Below are positions 16,344 through 24,050 of a stretch of DNA of 64,000 nucleotides, piece by piece. The stretch lies in assembly GCF_001426745.1 (NCBI RefSeq), contig NZ_LMFI01000002.1, positions 62,001 to 126,000 on the forward strand, read 5' to 3'. The DNA comes from Nocardioides sp. Root140. GTDB taxonomy: Bacteria > Actinomycetota > Actinomycetes > Propionibacteriales > Nocardioidaceae. The position numbers were made by a program, and so were the translations under genes. The notes beneath the pieces were generated by a model. That model was not told the DNA's origin, ran no database searches, and worked only from the letters and a program-made list of their open reading frames with translations. Positions within the stretch are counted from its first letter, which is position 1, and every line of letters starts with the position of its first letter.

Positions 16344-17708
16344 GTGTCGGAAGCGGACGTCGCGGACACCGTGGCCATGACGGTGCACGGACCCTCCGGT
16401 GCCGTGGACCTCGTGGTCCCCAACGCGGCCTCGGCCGGCGACGTGGCGCGGGAGTACGCCGTGCAGTGCGGGCTCCAGCACGCGCCGGCCCTGTTCACCA
16501 CCACCGGAACGGCCCTGGCTCCGACCACTCCGATCGCCCTTGCCGGCCTGCGGTCCGGGGCGATGCTGGTGGCCCTCGACGGTCCCCTGCCCACCGGTCC
16601 GACCACTCGTCACCCGTCACCGGTCGACGACTCCAGCCTGGCCACGCCGGGTCGGTCGGTGCTCCCTGTCCTCCTGGCCACGCTCGCCGCGGGCCTGGCC
16701 GGACTGCTTGCCGCGCACACCGAGTCCGATGGCCTGCGTGAGGCGACCCTCGTGCTGCTCGCCGCCACGGCCGCGGTCGGCGTACTGCCGCTCGGGCGGT
16801 TCGTCGACCAGCGCGCGGTGGCCGCGCCGGCCTTCGGTGCCGCCGCGGCGTGGGTCCCGGCCTGGGACCCGTCGCCGTCGACCCTTCCGTTGACCTTCGG
16901 CATCGCCGGCCTCGGCGCCGCCGTCACGGCCGCCGTGGGATGCGCCGGCGGTGCCGGCCCGGCCGTCGTGCAGCAGGTCTGGATCGCCAGCGGGGTCGGC
17001 GTCTTCGCAGTCTCCGGAAGCTGTGTCCTGGCCGGCTTCGACCCGCAGGTCGCCTGGGCCGCACTGCTCGTGGTCGCCCTGCTCGCCACCCGGTCGGTGG
17101 CCGGCCTGGCCGTGAACGTTCCCGACCAGGTGCTCCTCGACCTGGACCGCCTCGCGGTCTCGGCCTGGTCGGCCCGCGACAAGGCCCTTGCCGGGCGCGG
17201 CAGCCTGATGATCAAGCAGCCGGCAGTCGTGGCGATCCTCGCTCGTGGCGCCCGCGTCGTCGATGCGTCGGCCGCCGCGATCCTGGTGGTGACGGTGTTC
17301 GCCGCGCCGAACCTGCTGCGCTCGGCGACGTACGACGTCGACCGGCCGGGCGCCCGGTGCCTGGTCCTCTTCGCCGGAGCCGGCCTGTTGCTGGCCGCCC
17401 GCAGCTTCCGGCACCCGCGGGCCCGGGGGCTCCTGCGTTGCGCCGGCCTCTTCGCCTGGGCCGTGCTCGTGCTCGACGTCGCGACCACGCTGTCGCACCG
17501 CTCGCTCCTGTACGTCGCGCTGGCCTGCCTGGTCCTCGGTCTCGGCACGCTGCTGGCTGCGGTGGCGACCGGCCGCGGCTGGCGCTCGGCGCGATGGGCC
17601 CGCCGTGCGGAATGGGCCGAGACGGTCGTCGGCGTCCTGGCGATCGGCTCCCTGGTGGTGGCCAGCGGTCTGGTCAGGATCGTCTGGGAGATCCCCTTCA
17701 CGCGCTGA
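16344..17708 (+). CDS. eccD: Type VII secretion membrane protein EccD, copy 1
   Basis: A 454-residue protein. The N-terminal 80 residues form the YukD/ubiquitin-like domain (VAMTVHGPSGAVDLVVPN and following), then a linker, then about 11 membrane segments from residue 98 onward. EccD forms the main membrane barrel of the ESX channel. The GTG start has AAGGGAG 6 nt upstream. A second eccD with the same layout but clearly different sequence is at 18589, with the two WXG100 genes between them. The membrane part is rich in alanine and valine with short loops. Confidence 0.88.
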   Translation: MSEADVADTVAMTVHGPSGAVDLVVPNAASAGDVAREYAVQCGLQHAPALFTTTGTALAPTTPIALAGLRSGAMLVALDGPLPTGPTTRHPSPVDDSSLATPGRSVLPVLLATLAAGLAGLLAAHTESDGLREATLVLLAATAAVGVLPLGRFVDQRAVAAPAFGAAAAWVPAWDPSPSTLPLTFGIAGLGAAVTAAVGCAGGAGPAVVQQVWIASGVGVFAVSGSCVLAGFDPQVAWAALLVVALLATRSVAGLAVNVPDQVLLDLDRLAVSAWSARDKALAGRGSLMIKQPAVVAILARGARVVDASAAAILVVTVFAAPNLLRSATYDVDRPGARCLVLFAGAGLLLAARSFRHPRARGLLRCAGLFAWAVLVLDVATTLSHRSLLYVALACLVLGLGTLLAAVATGRGWRSARWARRAEWAETVVGVLAIGSLVVASGLVRIVWEIPFTR

Positions 17709-17830
17709 AATCGGGCGTTCTCAGGCGTGGCCTGTGGACAACCCACATTCGCCGTTTTCCGGGTGGGGGCCCGGGCAGACCTTCCCCGTCGGCACCCGCA
17801 CCGGGTCGCCGGAAGACGGAAGGAATCCCG

Positions 17831-18151
17831 ATGAGCACACCCGGATCCGGGTACAAGACAACAGACGTGGTCCTCGCCGAGGCGGCCCACGACGTCGAGG
17901 GCACCAAGCTCGACCTGCAGGGCATCATCTCCGAGCTGCGCAGTCGCCTCGACGCCCTGAACGGCTCGTGGCAGGGCCGCGGTGGCACCGCGTTCCAGGG
18001 TGCGATCCAGGCCTGGCAGCACACCGCTGACCGAGTGGTGGGGGCGATGGGCAACTTCCACGCCAGCCTGACCGGCACCGAGGCCACCTACACCGAGACC
18101 GAAGACATCGTGGCCAGCGGCCTCAACCGCTACCAAGACGGCAAGCTTTGA
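17831..18151 (+). CDS. WXG100 family protein EsxB/EsxA-like, first of pair
   Basis: A 106-residue helical hairpin with the W47-Q-G49 turn and the C-terminal secretion motif YxxxE (Y87-T-E-T-E91). Such proteins leave the cell as dimers through the type VII system, and the YxxxE tail is recognised by EccC. It lies 28 bp upstream of the second WXG100 gene, the usual esx pair layout. The ATG at 17831 follows an AAGGAAT ribosome site. Of the two, this one has the longer tail after the YxxxE motif. Confidence 0.9.
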   Translation: MSTPGSGYKTTDVVLAEAAHDVEGTKLDLQGIISELRSRLDALNGSWQGRGGTAFQGAIQAWQHTADRVVGAMGNFHASLTGTEATYTETEDIVASGLNRYQDGKL

Positions 18152-18179
18152 GCTGCCGACCCGACGGAGGAGATGAGAC

Positions 18180-18476
18180 ATGGGCGAGAACATTGCAGTC
18201 GGATACGAGGCACTCGACGGTGCCGCGGCCTACATCAAGAACCGCGCGATCGACATCGAGGAGAAGCTCGACGCGATGGAGCGGCGGATGCTGGGCCGGG
18301 CCGACCAGTGGACCGGTGACGCGTCGCTGGCCTTCAACGAGGCGCGCACCGCGTGGGATGCCGCGATGAACGACATGAAGGAGGTGCTCCAGGACGTCGG
18401 CCTGACCGTCGGGCTGTCCAACTCCGAGTACCAGGCCGCCGAGGCCCGCAACGCGCGGCGCTTCCGAGGAGCCTGA
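18180..18476 (+). CDS. WXG100 family protein, second of pair
   Basis: A 98-residue helical hairpin protein with turn W44-T-G46 and a C-terminal Y84-Q-A-A-E88 motif, so both members of the pair carry the YxxxE signal; in many esx pairs only one does. GGAGGAGATGA lies just upstream as a strong ribosome site. It is probably secreted as a heterodimer with the product of the gene at 17831. Confidence 0.9.
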   Translation: MGENIAVGYEALDGAAAYIKNRAIDIEEKLDAMERRMLGRADQWTGDASLAFNEARTAWDAAMNDMKEVLQDVGLTVGLSNSEYQAAEARNARRFRGA

Positions 18477-18588
18477 GCGCGCTCGGAGTCAGGTGCCGGG
18501 GCGGACGTTCCGACGACGGTAGGCTGCACCCGCGGCCCGTCCGCGTACGCCGATCAGCCCGCTCCGAGCACAGAACTGGGGAGAGAGG

Positions 18589-19947
18589 ATGTCCCAAGCC
18601 GCGACTCCCGCGAGCACGTCCGGCCTGGTCCGGGTCACGGTCGCCTCCGGCACCCGCCGCGTCGACCTGGTGCTGCCCGGGTCCATCCCGGTGGCGGAGC
18701 TCGTGCCCGAGCTGGCCCGCAGCGTGGGACTCCTCGACTCCTCGACCGTGCACGGCGGCTACCGCGTCGTCACCGGTGACGGTCGCGAGCTGGTCAACGA
18801 CGCCGGCCTGACCATGCAGGGTGTCGAGGACGGCGGCCTGCTGACGGTCGCGGCCGGTGTCGACGATGCGCCGCCACGGGTCTACGACGACGTGGTCGAG
18901 GCGATGGCCGATGCCGTCGAACGCGACCTCGAGCCGTGGCAGCCCGCAGCCGGTCGGCGGACCGCCCTGGTGGCCTCGGCCCTGCTGCTCGCCGTCGGCG
19001 GCCTCGCCGTCCTGATGCAGCGGGGCTCCGACGTCGCCGCCGCCGCGGCCGGCATCATCTCCGCACTCCTCGTGGTCGGCGCGATCGTGCTCAGCCACGC
19101 GCAGCGCGAACGTGAGGCCGCGGTCTGCCTGGCCTGGATGGGTGCGGCGTACGGCGCCGTGGCGGGCCTGATGCTGGTGCCCGACGCGAGCCTGCTCGGC
19201 ACGCCGCTGGCCGCGGCCGGTCTCGGTGCCCTGGTCGCCGGAGGCGTCGCCCTGGTCGGCCTGGCCGAGGGGCGCGCACTGGTCATCCCGACCGTCGTGG
19301 TGGGCAGCGTGTTCGCGGTGGTGGGGCTCGTCTCCGAGGCCGCCGACCTGGACGCCGCGAAGGCGTTCACGATCGTGCTCGCCCTGGTCGTGATGGCCGG
19401 CAGCGTGCTGCCGTGGCTGGCCCTCGGTGTCACGCGCACCCGTGTGCAGCAGCTCTACTCCGAGGCCGACATCACCCGCGACCCCACCTCGATCGACCCC
19501 GAGACGGTGCGCGACGACGCCCGGCTCGGCCACGAGATCCTGCTCGCCGTCACCGCGGCGGTCGGGGCACTCCTCGTGCTGTGTGCCCCGCTGGCCGTCT
19601 CGCTCGGCCTCGCCGGCACGCTGCTCGCCGTGGCAGCGTCCGCCGTGGTGATGCTGCGCACCCGTCAGTACCTCTCCGGCACCGAGGTGCTCGCCGGGCT
19701 GGTCGCCGGCACCCTCGGCCTGGTCTCGACCGCTGCGGCGACGCTGGTGCTGCACCCCGACTGGCGAGCGACCGAGGCCGTGGTGCTTGCCGCCGGTGCC
19801 GCCGTACTCCTGGCCAGCACGCTGGTCCCGTCGTCGGCATCGGTGCGCCGTGGCCGACTGGGCGACCTGGCCGAGGTTGCTGCGCTGCTGTCGTTGATCC
19901 CCCTGCTGGTCCTGGCCAGCGGCCTGTTCGAGCAGCTGCGCGGGTGA
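18589..19947 (+). CDS. eccD: Type VII secretion membrane protein EccD, copy 2
   Basis: A 452-residue protein with an N-terminal ubiquitin-like domain (about 10-92; VRVTVASGTRRVDLVLPG) and about 11 membrane segments from residue 122. It has the same architecture as the copy at 16344 but shares little sequence beyond the motif level. In known ESX structures each protomer contains two EccD chains, normally from one gene; two genes here suggest a mixed EccD pair. GGAGAGAGG lies upstream of the ATG. It is followed by eccB after 6 bp. Confidence 0.9.
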   Translation: MSQAATPASTSGLVRVTVASGTRRVDLVLPGSIPVAELVPELARSVGLLDSSTVHGGYRVVTGDGRELVNDAGLTMQGVEDGGLLTVAAGVDDAPPRVYDDVVEAMADAVERDLEPWQPAAGRRTALVASALLLAVGGLAVLMQRGSDVAAAAAGIISALLVVGAIVLSHAQREREAAVCLAWMGAAYGAVAGLMLVPDASLLGTPLAAAGLGALVAGGVALVGLAEGRALVIPTVVVGSVFAVVGLVSEAADLDAAKAFTIVLALVVMAGSVLPWLALGVTRTRVQQLYSEADITRDPTSIDPETVRDDARLGHEILLAVTAAVGALLVLCAPLAVSLGLAGTLLAVAASAVVMLRTRQYLSGTEVLAGLVAGTLGLVSTAAATLVLHPDWRATEAVVLAAGAAVLLASTLVPSSASVRRGRLGDLAEVAALLSLIPLLVLASGLFEQLRG

Positions 19948-19953
19948 TGCGCG

Positions 19954-21354
19954 GTGTCCACCAAGCGTGACCTGGTTGAGGCACACGCCTTCAGCCGCCG
20001 GCGCCTCGTCACCGCCTTCGTCAGCGGCGTCCCGGGTGGGCGCGAGGTCGAACCGGTCCGCCAGTCCCGGGTGGTGATCGGCGGACTGGCCCTCGGCGTC
20101 CTGCTGGTCGCCGGCGCGGCACTGGCCGCCATCCTGGGCGGCGGCCGCTCGCCGTCCGACTGGCTCGACCCCGGCGTGGTGATCTCCAAGGAGGAGGGCA
20201 GTCGCTACGTCGTCCTCACCGAGGGCGGGGACCTCCACCCGGTCCTGAACCCGGTCTCCGCCAAGCTGCTGATCGGCGACTCCGAGCCCAAGGTGGTCCG
20301 GCAGGAGCTGATCAACGACCAGCCGCTGGCCGCCCAGATCGGCATCTACGGTGCCCCCGACGGAGTGCCCGACCCCGACTTCCTGCGCTCGACCAACTGG
20401 ACCGCGTGCACCACTCCCGAGGCGGCCAGCCAGCTGCACATCGGCGACCACCCCACCGCGACCCCGACGCCGGGCGAGGCGATGGTGGCCGTCGTGCGCA
20501 CCGGCAGGTCCCGCGAGACCCTCTATCTCGTGGCGCCCTCGGCGGAGGCAGAGAACGGCTACTTCCGTTATGAGCTCGGCGCCCGCTCGGTGGCCGGCCC
20601 GTTGCTCGGCGACCTCGGTCTGGTCGGTGCCGAGTTCGCGGTCTCGACCCGCTGGATCAACCTGTTCCCTGAGGCCCCGGCCCTGACCCGGGCCAGCTTC
20701 GGGCTCCCGTCCGGTTCGCCCCGGATCACCTACGACGTCGGGGCCGGGGCGCGCAGGCTGAAGGTCGGCGACCTGGCCCGCAACCCCAGCTCTGGCCAGG
20801 TGTACCTCCTCGGCCCCGACGAGCCGTTGCTGCTCACCGAGTTCTCCGAGCGGGTCTACGGTGCAGTGTCCGATGTCGGCGAGCCCGCGGACATCGAGGG
20901 ACTCTCCGGGGCGACCCCCGACGATCTGGCCGACTGGCCGGCCACGCTGCCCACCCCGCTCCAGGCCGACGAGGCGTGTGCGCTGCTCGAGTCCGATGCC
21001 GGAGAGCCGGCCCGGGTCCTGCTGGCCAGCGATCCCTCCGAGGACGAGAGCGCCGAGGCACTCGACCCCGGCATGGAGAACGTGTCGGTCGAGCCGTCCT
21101 ACGGCGCCTACGTCAACGTCGGCCAGTTCGGTGACGCCACCGGCGGGTCGCCGGTGCTGATCGACATGAACGCCACCCGCTACCGCCTCGGCGGTGAGGC
21201 GGGGCTGGCGGCGAAGATGTTCGGGTACGCCGACTACGACCCGCCCACGGTCCCCGATGCGTGGACCGAGGGGTTCGACTGCGGCCCGGAGCTGTCACAG
21301 GAGGCGGCCCGACGGGCTCCGGATCCCCGCGGCATGGCGCGATGCGACGGCTGA
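19954..21354 (+). CDS. eccB: Type VII secretion protein EccB
   Basis: A 466-residue protein with a short cytosolic N-terminus that ends in the conserved pattern AHAFSRRRLVTAFVSG, a single membrane helix (about 39-62) and a large outer domain with repeat folds. Two cysteines (in TACTTPE and DEACALL) could form the outer-domain disulfide seen in EccB. EccB sits in the ESX membrane complex and may have ATPase activity. The GTG start follows eccD2 by 6 bp, and the C-terminal codons overlap mycP by 13 bp. Confidence 0.93.
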   Translation: MSTKRDLVEAHAFSRRRLVTAFVSGVPGGREVEPVRQSRVVIGGLALGVLLVAGAALAAILGGGRSPSDWLDPGVVISKEEGSRYVVLTEGGDLHPVLNPVSAKLLIGDSEPKVVRQELINDQPLAAQIGIYGAPDGVPDPDFLRSTNWTACTTPEAASQLHIGDHPTATPTPGEAMVAVVRTGRSRETLYLVAPSAEAENGYFRYELGARSVAGPLLGDLGLVGAEFAVSTRWINLFPEAPALTRASFGLPSGSPRITYDVGAGARRLKVGDLARNPSSGQVYLLGPDEPLLLTEFSERVYGAVSDVGEPADIEGLSGATPDDLADWPATLPTPLQADEACALLESDAGEPARVLLASDPSEDESAEALDPGMENVSVEPSYGAYVNVGQFGDATGGSPVLIDMNATRYRLGGEAGLAAKMFGYADYDPPTVPDAWTEGFDCGPELSQEAARRAPDPRGMARCDG

Positions 21355-22559
21355 GCCTGCTCGCCACGGCCCTGCTCGCGTCGTCCGTGGTGCTCGCGCC
21401 CGTGCCGGCGTACGCCGACAGCACGGTGTGCACCACGTCGTCCCCGGGCGACGACGCGCGTTCCACCGATGTCAGCCCGCGTGACGACGAGGAGAACGCC
21501 GCCCTCCGGTCGCTGCGCCTCGACGACGTGCACGAGCTGGCCACCGGCGCCGGCGTGGGCGTCGCGGTCATCGACTCCGGCGTGCAGTCCGGCACGGACC
21601 TGGTGGCCCGCGAAGGCGCGTCCTTCGCAGGCAAGGGTGCGGTCAAGGACGGGCACGGCACGATCGTGGCCGGCCTGATCGCCGGACGCGGCGACGCCAC
21701 CGGCCTGGCGCCCGACGCCGACATCGTCTCGGTGCGGGTCAGCTCCTCCGAGCCCGAGCCCGACGACCCCCGGTCAGGGTCGGTGTCGCCCGACGCCGTC
21801 GCCTCGGCGATCGAGTGGGTGGTGGCCCACCCCGGCAACGTCCGGGTGATCAACCTGTCGCTCGGTTTCACGTCCCCACACCCCGCGATCACGTCCGCGC
21901 TCGACAAGGCGGTCGAGGCGGGCTTCGTCGTCGTGGCCGCGGCCGGCAACCGACCTTCGGTCGACGGCGAGACGCAGACCGACGAGGGCGCGCCGGGCTC
22001 GGTGCTCGACGAGGTGCTGTTCCCGGCGAGTCTCGACGAGGTGATCGCGGTGACCGCCCGCGACGCGAGCCTGGCGATGACTGCCGAGTCGGTGCTGACC
22101 GGGCCCGAGATCGACGTCTCCGCGCCCGTCGTCGGCCTGCGGTCGGTGATGCTCGACGGCATCGTCTGCGACATCTCCGAGACCGCGTCGAGCTGGGCGG
22201 CCGCCGAGGTGTCGGGTCTGGCGGCGCTGATCCTGCAACGCGACCCCGACCTCACTCCGGCCCAGGTCAAGACCCGCATCGAGGTCACCGCGCAGGGCGG
22301 CTACCGCGACAGTGCCCTCGACGGGCACGGCATGATCCAGCCGCACGAGGCGCTGACCGCCGTGCTCGACGTCGCGGCCGACGGATCCCTTCGCGGTGCC
22401 GGCGACCGTGAGCGGCTGGCGTACCAGGCCCCGCGGCCGCGGGCACAGCACGACGACTTCGCCGAGGGACGCGATCGCGTGCTGTGGTGGGGGATCGGCG
22501 CCGGCGGACTGCTGGGGCTGGCCCTGCTGCTGCGCCCGTTGACCGCCCGCCGCCCCTGA
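21342..22559 (+). CDS. mycP: Type VII secretion subtilisin-like protease, mycosin
   Basis: A 405-residue mycosin: signal peptide (1-25), subtilase domain with Asp78 (VAVIDSG), His105 (DGHGTIVAG), oxyanion Asn203 (AAAGN) and Ser284, then a linker and a C-terminal membrane helix (about 381-401). The serine motif is unusual, ASSWAAAEVSG instead of GTSxAAPxVSG: the flanking Gly, Thr and Pro are all replaced, though the serine remains. Mycosins stabilise the ESX complex and can cleave secreted proteins. The start is the ATG at 21342, inside the end of eccB, so the signal peptide begins at MRRLSLL. Confidence 0.92.
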   Translation: MRRLSLLATALLASSVVLAPVPAYADSTVCTTSSPGDDARSTDVSPRDDEENAALRSLRLDDVHELATGAGVGVAVIDSGVQSGTDLVAREGASFAGKGAVKDGHGTIVAGLIAGRGDATGLAPDADIVSVRVSSSEPEPDDPRSGSVSPDAVASAIEWVVAHPGNVRVINLSLGFTSPHPAITSALDKAVEAGFVVVAAAGNRPSVDGETQTDEGAPGSVLDEVLFPASLDEVIAVTARDASLAMTAESVLTGPEIDVSAPVVGLRSVMLDGIVCDISETASSWAAAEVSGLAALILQRDPDLTPAQVKTRIEVTAQGGYRDSALDGHGMIQPHEALTAVLDVAADGSLRGAGDRERLAYQAPRPRAQHDDFAEGRDRVLWWGIGAGGLLGLALLLRPLTARRP

Positions 22560-22578
22560 CCCGCGCCTCACCCCGCAT

Positions 22579-22634
22579 GTAACGCGCCGTCCATGACACT
22601 TCGCTCCCGACCGGCAGGGGGCAAAGTGTCAACA
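22579..22634 (-). repeat. CGCGTTAC hairpin element, copy C1
   Basis: Read on the minus strand: TGTTGAC overlapping a 14-bp imperfect stem (GACACTT arm, two mismatches), an 8-nt loop, the return arm, then ATGGACGGCGCGTTAC. It lies between mycP and the tRNA-Ser terminator. The same element occurs at 30321, 31596 and 55759. Confidence 0.85.
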
Positions 22635-22654
22635 GGGGCGCACAAGTGCAAGAA

Positions 22655-22680
22655 CGCCCGGACTGCGAGCAGTCCGGGCG
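22655..22680 (-). terminator. Hairpin terminator after tRNA-Ser
   Basis: A perfect stem of CGCCCGGACTG with its complement, 4-nt loop, 7 bp beyond the CCA end of tRNA-Ser on the minus strand. The run after the stem (TTCTTG) is only weakly T-rich. Confidence 0.75.
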
Positions 22681-22686
22681 TCCAGG

Positions 22687-22774
22687 TGGCGGAGGTAGGG
22701 GGATTCGAACCCCCGAGGGCGTTAACCCAACCCGCTTTCCAAGCGAGCGCCATAGGCCACTAGGCGATACCTCC
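22687..22774 (-). tRNA. tRNA-Ser (GGA)
   Basis: The minus strand folds into a class II tRNA: acceptor stem GGAGGTA pairs with TACCTCC, the anticodon loop CTTGGAAAG has anticodon GGA, there is a long variable arm, and the T loop is GGTTCGAATCC. The discriminator G and the CCA end (22687-22690) are encoded. It reads UCC and UCU serine codons. Confidence 0.96.
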
Positions 22775-22869
22775 GCGGAGGAGATTACCGGTGACTCACG
22801 ATGGGGAGAAATCCGGCCGACGTGTGCGGCCGCTTTGGCCCTCGCGGAGGCGCTGACCTAGACTCTCCG

Positions 22870-22960
22870 CAACCCCCCGCGTGGCGGCATCTCGCTGAAC
22901 TCCCCCAGGGCCGGAAGGCAGCAAGGGCAGGTGAGCTCTGTCGGGTGCGCGGGGGGCCTT
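22870..22960 (+). ncRNA. ffs: Small bacterial SRP RNA (4.5S type)
   Basis: It contains the conserved SRP core GGGCCGGAAGGCAGCAAGG with the GGAA tetraloop of helix 8. Terminal CCCCCCGCG at 22873 pairs with CGCGGGGGG near 22955, followed by CCTTTT as terminator. It forms the signal recognition particle with Ffh. Its place upstream of dnaX is common in actinobacteria. Ends are approximate. Confidence 0.93.
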
Positions 22961-23009
22961 TTCGTTCCCGGGCCCGCCCCGACTCGTCGACGCCGCCTAT
23001 CCTCACCGG

Positions 23010-23984
23010 ATGGACTTCCGACGACGCGGCCTCTCGCTCCTGCTCGTCGGAGCGCTCGGCTTGGCGCTGTCGTCCTGCTCGGACGACGGTGACGCCTCGT
23101 CGGAGTCGCCCACCGGCTCTGCTCGGGCGTCGAGCACGCCGCCGCCGGACGCCGTACGCACCGAGGACCTGCCCGCCACGACGGCACCCACGGAGAACCT
23201 CGTGCCGAGCGACCTCGCCTCGATCGTCGACGACTACAACGCCAAGGCCAAGCGTCGCCTCGACCACCTGCGCGGGGCCGACGTCAGCTGGCCGCAGTGT
23301 CCTGAGGGCGTCGGCATCCCCGAGAAGCGCGGGCAGGGCCAGCCGATGCCGCTCGAGACCGCGCAGTTCGTCATCATCGGCCTCACCAACAGCCCGTCGT
23401 TCACCCGCAACCCGTGCCTGGCCGACCAGGTCGCCTGGGTCCGGGACCGCAAGCTGCTCGCGGCGGCGTACGCGATCGTCAGCTACCCCGACGCAGCCAC
23501 CCTCGAGAAGCTCTCTGACGAGGGGCCGTACGACGGCAGCACCCGCCTCGGCGCCCTGAAGAACGTCGGGTACCAGTCCGCGCTGTTCAACCTCGTCACG
23601 ATGTCCGACGCCGGCCTCGAGAGCCCGATCGTGTGGCTCGACGTGGAGCCGGTGCCGCTCTTCGAGTGGAGCAACGACAAGCAGGCCAACGCGGCAGTCG
23701 TCGAAGGAGCAGTGCGCGGGTACGGCGACCGCGGGGTGCGCGTCGGCTTCTACTCACTTCCGTCGATGTGGAGCAGGATCGTCGGTGACCTGGCCTTCGA
23801 CGCTCCCGAGTGGCGGCCCGCAGGGATCACCTCGGAGTCCGCCGCACGCGCCCGGTGCGGGGCGGAATGGTCCTTCCAGGGCGGCGACGCGGTGTTCGGG
23901 CAATGGGTCCAGGACAGCCGCGACGTCAACGTGACCTGCCCCGGCGTACGCCTCCAACCCGACCGCTGGTTCCACAAGTTCTGA
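23010..23984 (+). CDS. Lipoprotein with GH25-like TIM-barrel domain
   Basis: A 324-residue lipoprotein: N-terminal signal peptide with lipobox LSSC (Cys23), a Ser/Thr/Pro-rich linker to about residue 65, then a TIM-barrel-like domain with DVSWPQC, FVIIGLTNSPSF, AAYAIVSYPD and WLDVEP in the order seen in GH25/DUF1906-like hydrolases. A role at the outer face of the membrane, perhaps on cell-wall glycan, is likely but unproven. The promoter box TATCCT (22998-23003) lies 6 nt before the ATG, so the message is leaderless. It lies between the SRP RNA gene and dnaX. Confidence 0.82.
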   Translation: MDFRRRGLSLLLVGALGLALSSCSDDGDASSESPTGSARASSTPPPDAVRTEDLPATTAPTENLVPSDLASIVDDYNAKAKRRLDHLRGADVSWPQCPEGVGIPEKRGQGQPMPLETAQFVIIGLTNSPSFTRNPCLADQVAWVRDRKLLAAAYAIVSYPDAATLEKLSDEGPYDGSTRLGALKNVGYQSALFNLVTMSDAGLESPIVWLDVEPVPLFEWSNDKQANAAVVEGAVRGYGDRGVRVGFYSLPSMWSRIVGDLAFDAPEWRPAGITSESAARARCGAEWSFQGGDAVFGQWVQDSRDVNVTCPGVRLQPDRWFHKF

Positions 23985-24050
23985 CCCCGGACCGAGCCGG
24001 CCGAGCAGTCCGCCTTTCGGCTGTCGGGGCAGGTGGTTAGGGTTCACAAC

